DNA from: DAOPYE01 sp035352715
GTDB lineage: Bacteria; Acidobacteriota; Holophagae; Holophagales; Holophagaceae
DNA length: 33,946 nucleotides
Assembly: GCA_035352715.1 (NCBI GenBank)
Contig: DAOPYE010000021.1
Span: forward strand, 1 to 33,946
Reading direction: 5' to 3'
Positions 31,058-33,946 of this stretch are shown here, one piece after another. Positions within the stretch are counted from its first letter, which is position 1. Each line of letters starts with the position of its first letter. The position numbers and the translations under genes are program-made. The notes below the pieces were generated by a model. It was not told the DNA's origin. It ran no database searches and saw only the letters and a list, made by a program, of their open reading frames with translations.

Positions 31058-31528
31058 ATGTCCAGGAAACGTCAAGCTGGCTTTTCGCTGATCGAGCTGC
31101 TCATTGCGATGATGATCATCGCGGTGATCGGCACGCTCGGCTTCAAGCAGTTCAAGACGCACTCCGCGAAGGCGCGCCATCTCAAGGCTTCCGAATCCGT
31201 TCGCCTCGTGGCAGAAGCGCTGGATCAGCACTACCTGAAACACGGTGTCTATCCTGATTTCAGCAGTTACGAAGCGATGGTTGATTCGAATTCCGTGCTG
31301 GTGAAGGAAAACCTGATCCCCGTGAACGTGCCTTCCAAGGATCCCTGGGGCCAGGCCTACGAGGCCCGTTCGGACAAGGGGAAATACTTCTTCAAGTGCC
31401 AGGGGGATCCCTCCAATCCGGACGATGCCGAGCTCGGATGGTTCACGCGGGAGCCCGGAAAGCTCGCGGGTTCAGGCGATGCGGCGGCCACCGGCAACGT
31501 TGGGGCGGCGCAGGGGACGGCCAAGTGA
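31058..31528 (+). CDS. Type IV prepilin-like pseudopilin (GspG-like)
   Basis: The N-terminus is a prepilin signal: SRKRQAG cleaved before FSLIELLIAMMIIAVIGTLG, with the conserved glutamate at +5. The C-terminal half resembles GspG, with HYLKHGVYPDFSSYE and KDPWGQAYEARSDKGKYFFKCQGDPSN, and the last residues are Gly/Ala-rich. GspG forms the pseudopilus shaft of type II secretion. ATG 31058 is chosen over ORF extension upstream, as the extension lacks a prepilin pattern; the ribosome site is weak. The stop overlaps the yceD GTG start by 4 bp, tying this gene to a ribosome/lipid operon, an odd arrangement. Confidence 0.88.
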   Translation: MSRKRQAGFSLIELLIAMMIIAVIGTLGFKQFKTHSAKARHLKASESVRLVAEALDQHYLKHGVYPDFSSYEAMVDSNSVLVKENLIPVNVPSKDPWGQAYEARSDKGKYFFKCQGDPSNPDDAELGWFTREPGKLAGSGDAAATGNVGAAQGTAK

Positions 31529-32046
31529 TCGATTTGTTGCATTTATCCCCCGAGGGCACTTCTGTGCAAGGCCGAACGGAGCGCATCCATTTGGATGGAT
31601 TGGATCAGCTCCGCGATCTGGAATGGCGGCTTCAGGTGTTGCCTTCCGACAAGGATGTCTTCATCTCTGTCTCAGGCGATGCCGTATGGGAAGGGGCCTG
31701 CTCCCGCTGCCTCGAGCCCATCGAGCGCCCCTTTCATGTCGACAGCCAATTCCTGGGCAGCAAGGATTCTGCCCTGGTGGCCCGGGGTTCGCACACGCTG
31801 GGCACCCAGGATCTCGATGTCGTCTTTCTGCCGGAACCCATGCTGGATGAGGCCGCCTTCGTGGCCGAGCAATTCCAGTTGCAGGTTCCGATGCATCCTC
31901 TCTGTCGGGACACCTGCGAAGGCCTGTGTCCCCGGTGCGGTAAGAACTGGAACAAGGGTCGCTGCCAGTGTCGTCCGGAGCAATTGAAGGAACCCAGCGC
32001 CCTCGCCAAAGCACTTTCCGGGTTGAAGCTCGACCTGGAGCCCTGA
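31525..32046 (+). CDS. yceD: YceD/DUF177 family protein
   Basis: The 173-residue protein matches DUF177: it has EGACSRCLEPIERPF (cysteine pair) in the middle and a C-terminal cysteine cluster PLCRDTCEGLCPRCGKNWNKGRCQC, likely binding a metal. YceD helps 23S rRNA accumulation and is regularly encoded just before rpmF and plsX, as here. Translation starts at GTG 31525, overlapping the pseudopilin stop (GTGA), so it depends on coupling. rpmF begins 31 bp downstream. Confidence 0.92.
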   Translation: MIDLLHLSPEGTSVQGRTERIHLDGLDQLRDLEWRLQVLPSDKDVFISVSGDAVWEGACSRCLEPIERPFHVDSQFLGSKDSALVARGSHTLGTQDLDVVFLPEPMLDEAAFVAEQFQLQVPMHPLCRDTCEGLCPRCGKNWNKGRCQCRPEQLKEPSALAKALSGLKLDLEP

Positions 32047-32077
32047 AACCTCGAATTCCCTAAGCAAGGAGACTTCC

Positions 32078-32263
32078 ATGCCGAATCCAAAGCGCCGCCA
32101 TTCCCGCGCCCGTCGTGACCGCCGCCGCACCCATGACTCCCTCGATGTCCTGAGCGCGAGCACCTGCGCCAACTGCGGTACGGCCAAGCTGCCCCACCGC
32201 GTGTGCCCCTCCTGCGGTTTCTACCGCGGCAAGCAGACGGTGCGCGTCCCTCAGACGGTCTAG
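32078..32263 (+). CDS. rpmF: 50S ribosomal protein L32
   Basis: The 61-residue protein starts MPNPKRRHSRARRDRRRTHD, the standard L32 N-terminus, and has the zinc ribbon CANCG-x(n)-CPSCG (four cysteines). It is a component of the 50S subunit. AAGGAG lies 7 nt before ATG 32078. Its place between yceD and plsX is the common bacterial order. Confidence 0.97.
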   Translation: MPNPKRRHSRARRDRRRTHDSLDVLSASTCANCGTAKLPHRVCPSCGFYRGKQTVRVPQTV

Positions 32264-32273
32264 GGGTCTTCCA

Positions 32274-33332
32274 TTGACCGCTTCGTCTGTGCATCGAATC
32301 GCCCTGGATGTGATGGGGGGCGACCACGCTCCCCAGGCAACGCTTGAAGGAGCAGCTTTGGCTTTGGCTGCCCACGAGGATCTCTACCTCCTGCTCGTGG
32401 GGGATGAAGCCAAGCTCGCTCCCATGCTTGGGCATTACGGGATCAAGGGCGATCTCGCCCTTCGGGCCGAGATCGTTCACGCGGCCGGTGTGGTGACGAT
32501 GGATGACAAGGCCACGTCCATCCTGAAGGACAAGAAGGACAGCTCCATTCGTGTGGCTGCCCAGCTTGTCCGCGAGGGAAAGGCCGATGGCGTTGTCAGC
32601 ATGGGCCATACCGGGGCGGCCATGGTCGCCTCCAAGCTCGTCATCGGAACGCTGGAAGGCGTGGATCGGCCCTGCCTTGCTTCGGTCATGCCGAACATGA
32701 AGGGTCGGCCCACCGTGCTTCTTGATGTCGGCGCCAATGTGGATAGCAAGGCCGAGCAGATCGCGCAGTTCGCGCTCATGGGCTCGATCTACGCGGAAGA
32801 AGTCCTCGGCGTTGCTTCGCCTCGCGTGGGCATCCTGAGCGTGGGCGAAGAGGATGGCAAGGGCACCGGAACCACCAAGACCGCCGCGCACATCCTTCGC
32901 GAACTGGATCTGAACTTTGGCGGCAACGCCGAAGGCCGGGATATCTGGAACGGGAATTTCGACGTCATCGCCTGCGATGGCTTCGTTGGCAATGCGATCC
33001 TGAAGTCGTCCGAATCACTGGCTGAAGGCATCGTCCAGGGCCTGCGGGACAGCATCTCCCAGAGCTTCATCTCCAAGATCGGCGGCCTGCTCGCCAAGGG
33101 CGCCATTCGCCGGTTCATGAAGAAGCTGGACTACGCCGAATATGGCGGCGCCCCGCTTCTGGGCGTCAAAGGCGTGTCCATCATTGGCCATGGGCGGAGC
33201 AACGGACGGGCGGTGGCCAGTGGCATTCGCGCAGCCCTGCGCGCTTCCGAGCACCACCTCAACGAGCGCATCCAAAACAGCCTTCCACACCAGAGCGGCA
33301 ACCATGTCGCCCTGCCGGAAGAAGTCCGGTGA
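32274..33332 (+). CDS. plsX: Phosphate acyltransferase PlsX
   Basis: The 352-residue protein shows PlsX hallmarks: IALDVMGGDHAPQ near the start, VSMGHTGAAMVASKL, LLDVGANVDSKAEQ and VACDGFVGNAILKSSE-type motifs. It makes acyl-phosphate from acyl-ACP for phospholipid synthesis at the membrane. Start is TTG 32274 with GGGG about 8 nt upstream; GTG 32289 is a shorter alternative. rpmF ends 10 bp upstream. A strong terminator follows, so fabH/acpP-type neighbours are not co-transcribed directly downstream. Confidence 0.96.
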   Translation: MTASSVHRIALDVMGGDHAPQATLEGAALALAAHEDLYLLLVGDEAKLAPMLGHYGIKGDLALRAEIVHAAGVVTMDDKATSILKDKKDSSIRVAAQLVREGKADGVVSMGHTGAAMVASKLVIGTLEGVDRPCLASVMPNMKGRPTVLLDVGANVDSKAEQIAQFALMGSIYAEEVLGVASPRVGILSVGEEDGKGTGTTKTAAHILRELDLNFGGNAEGRDIWNGNFDVIACDGFVGNAILKSSESLAEGIVQGLRDSISQSFISKIGGLLAKGAIRRFMKKLDYAEYGGAPLLGVKGVSIIGHGRSNGRAVASGIRAALRASEHHLNERIQNSLPHQSGNHVALPEEVR

Positions 33333-33376
33333 GGTCTTCCTTGCTGTCTCGAATCCACGCCCATTGACATGGATAG

Positions 33377-33401
33377 CGGCCCCTTGAGGGCCGTTTTTTT
33401 T
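33377..33401 (+). terminator. Rho-independent terminator after plsX
   Basis: Stem CGGCCC (33377-33382) and GGGCCG (33388-33393) with loop CTTGA is followed by eight T (33394-33401). It separates the yceD-rpmF-plsX transcript from pyrH. Confidence 0.9.
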
Positions 33402-33430
33402 GAACGAACCTGAACCCTTGCGGAGCAGCC

Positions 33431-33946
33431 ATGAAATACAAGCGCATCCTCCTGAAGCTCTCTGGTGAAGCTCTCATGGGCTCCCAGGCCGGCGGCATTG
33501 ATCCAACGGTGGTGTCGATGATCGCAGACCAGGTGAAGGAGATCCGCGAGCAGGGCGTCGAAGTGGGGCTCGTCATCGGCGGCGGCAACATCTTCCGCGG
33601 CGTGGCGGGGGCCAGCAAAGGCCTGGAGCGTGTTACGGGCGATCACATGGGGATGCTCGCCACCATGATCAACGCTTTGGCCCTTCAGGACGCCATCGAG
33701 AAGCGCGGCATTCCGACCCGCGTGCTGAGCGGCATCGAGATGCCCAAGGTTGCCGAGAGCTACATCCGCCGCCGGGCGGTGCGCCATCTGGAAAAGGGGC
33801 GCGTGGTGATCTTCGGCGCGGGCACCGGCAATCCCTACTTCTCCACGGATACGGCCGCCGCGCTGCGCGCCAACGAGATCGCCGCCCAGGTGGTGATGAA
33901 GGCCACCAATGTGGATGGCGTCTACACCGCCGATCCCAAGAAGGAT
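33431..33946 (+). CDS. pyrH: UMP kinase, N-terminal part
   Basis: The open frame runs off the window end with 172 codons. MKYKRILLKLSGEALMG is the PyrH N-terminus, GGGNIFRG and TGNPYFSTDTAAALRANEI are the phosphate-binding and UMP-binding segments of the amino-acid-kinase fold. It phosphorylates UMP to UDP as a hexamer. GGAG lies 5 nt before ATG 33431. It stands alone after the terminator; frr commonly follows pyrH but lies outside the window. Confidence 0.95.
   Translation, partial: MKYKRILLKLSGEALMGSQAGGIDPTVVSMIADQVKEIREQGVEVGLVIGGGNIFRGVAGASKGLERVTGDHMGMLATMINALALQDAIEKRGIPTRVLSGIEMPKVAESYIRRRAVRHLEKGRVVIFGAGTGNPYFSTDTAAALRANEIAAQVVMKATNVDGVYTADPKKD

Noticed and set aside
1..33946. CRISPR array, insertion sequence, tRNA/rRNA, phage or integration site
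   Set aside because: I looked through the intergenic stretches and saw no spaced direct repeats, transposase-like product, or cloverleaf ending in a typical T-arm. Small RNAs cannot be excluded by eye.

Overview
The window is a GC-rich, tightly packed bacterial chromosome segment with genes on both strands, mostly 4-bp start/stop overlaps and short gaps. I see no phage, insertion sequence, CRISPR array, rRNA or tRNA. ADP-heptose/LPS genes, an outer-membrane barrel, type II secretion/type IV pilus parts and periplasmic enzymes mark a diderm. The gene styles (AtpZ/AtpI pair with a signal-bearing c subunit, DUF1573 protein, BlaI/BlaR1-TonB pair, Ala/Pro/Lys-rich tails) remind me of Acidobacteriota, perhaps the Holophaga/Geothrix group. 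That placement is inference; no marker gene proves it.

Layout. (1) 1-1981: end of nuoN, a hairpin terminator, then the F0 part of ATP synthase (atpZ, atpI-like, atpB, atpE) and a strong terminator. atpB is interrupted by 100 N, an assembly gap of unknown true length. (2) 1997-4721: a three-gene signalling unit made of a RelA/SpoT-synthetase-like protein, a STAS anti-anti-sigma protein and a receiver-PP2C phosphatase. (3) 4718-12950, mostly minus strand: heptose epimerase, EamA transporter, DUF1573 protein, heptosyltransferase-type GT9, lytic transglycosylase and DinG helicase, with a plus-strand exported-type beta-carbonic anhydrase between them. (4) 12951-14937: a regulatory region with a very long palindrome, then blaI-blaR1, the latter carrying a TonB-like C-terminus.

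(5) 15106-18789: HtrA-type protease, an Ala/Pro-rich exported protein, and a GspF/PilC membrane protein. (6) 18790-21905: degenerate-M23 EnvC-like protein coupled to a polytopic membrane protein, an orphan Hpt protein, and an outer-membrane barrel with a good sigma-54 promoter. (7) 22083-28237: Smr-like protein, PfkB kinase, LysM protein, rsmG (minus), ybeY with a histone-like basic tail, a TPR membrane protein and yebC. (8) 28288-33946: GT4 glycosyltransferase (minus), an NtrC-type sigma-54 activator, a GspG-like pseudopilin, then the housekeeping series yceD-rpmF-plsX, a terminator and the start of pyrH.

Themes are cell-envelope building (heptose, GT9, SLT, EnvC, LysM, Smr-adjacent kinase), energy coupling, translation/ribosome maintenance (rsmG, ybeY, yceD, rpmF) and signal transduction. 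The strongest candidate for something little described is unit (2), which puts a RelA/SpoT-like nucleotidyltransferase in one operon with partner-switching proteins.
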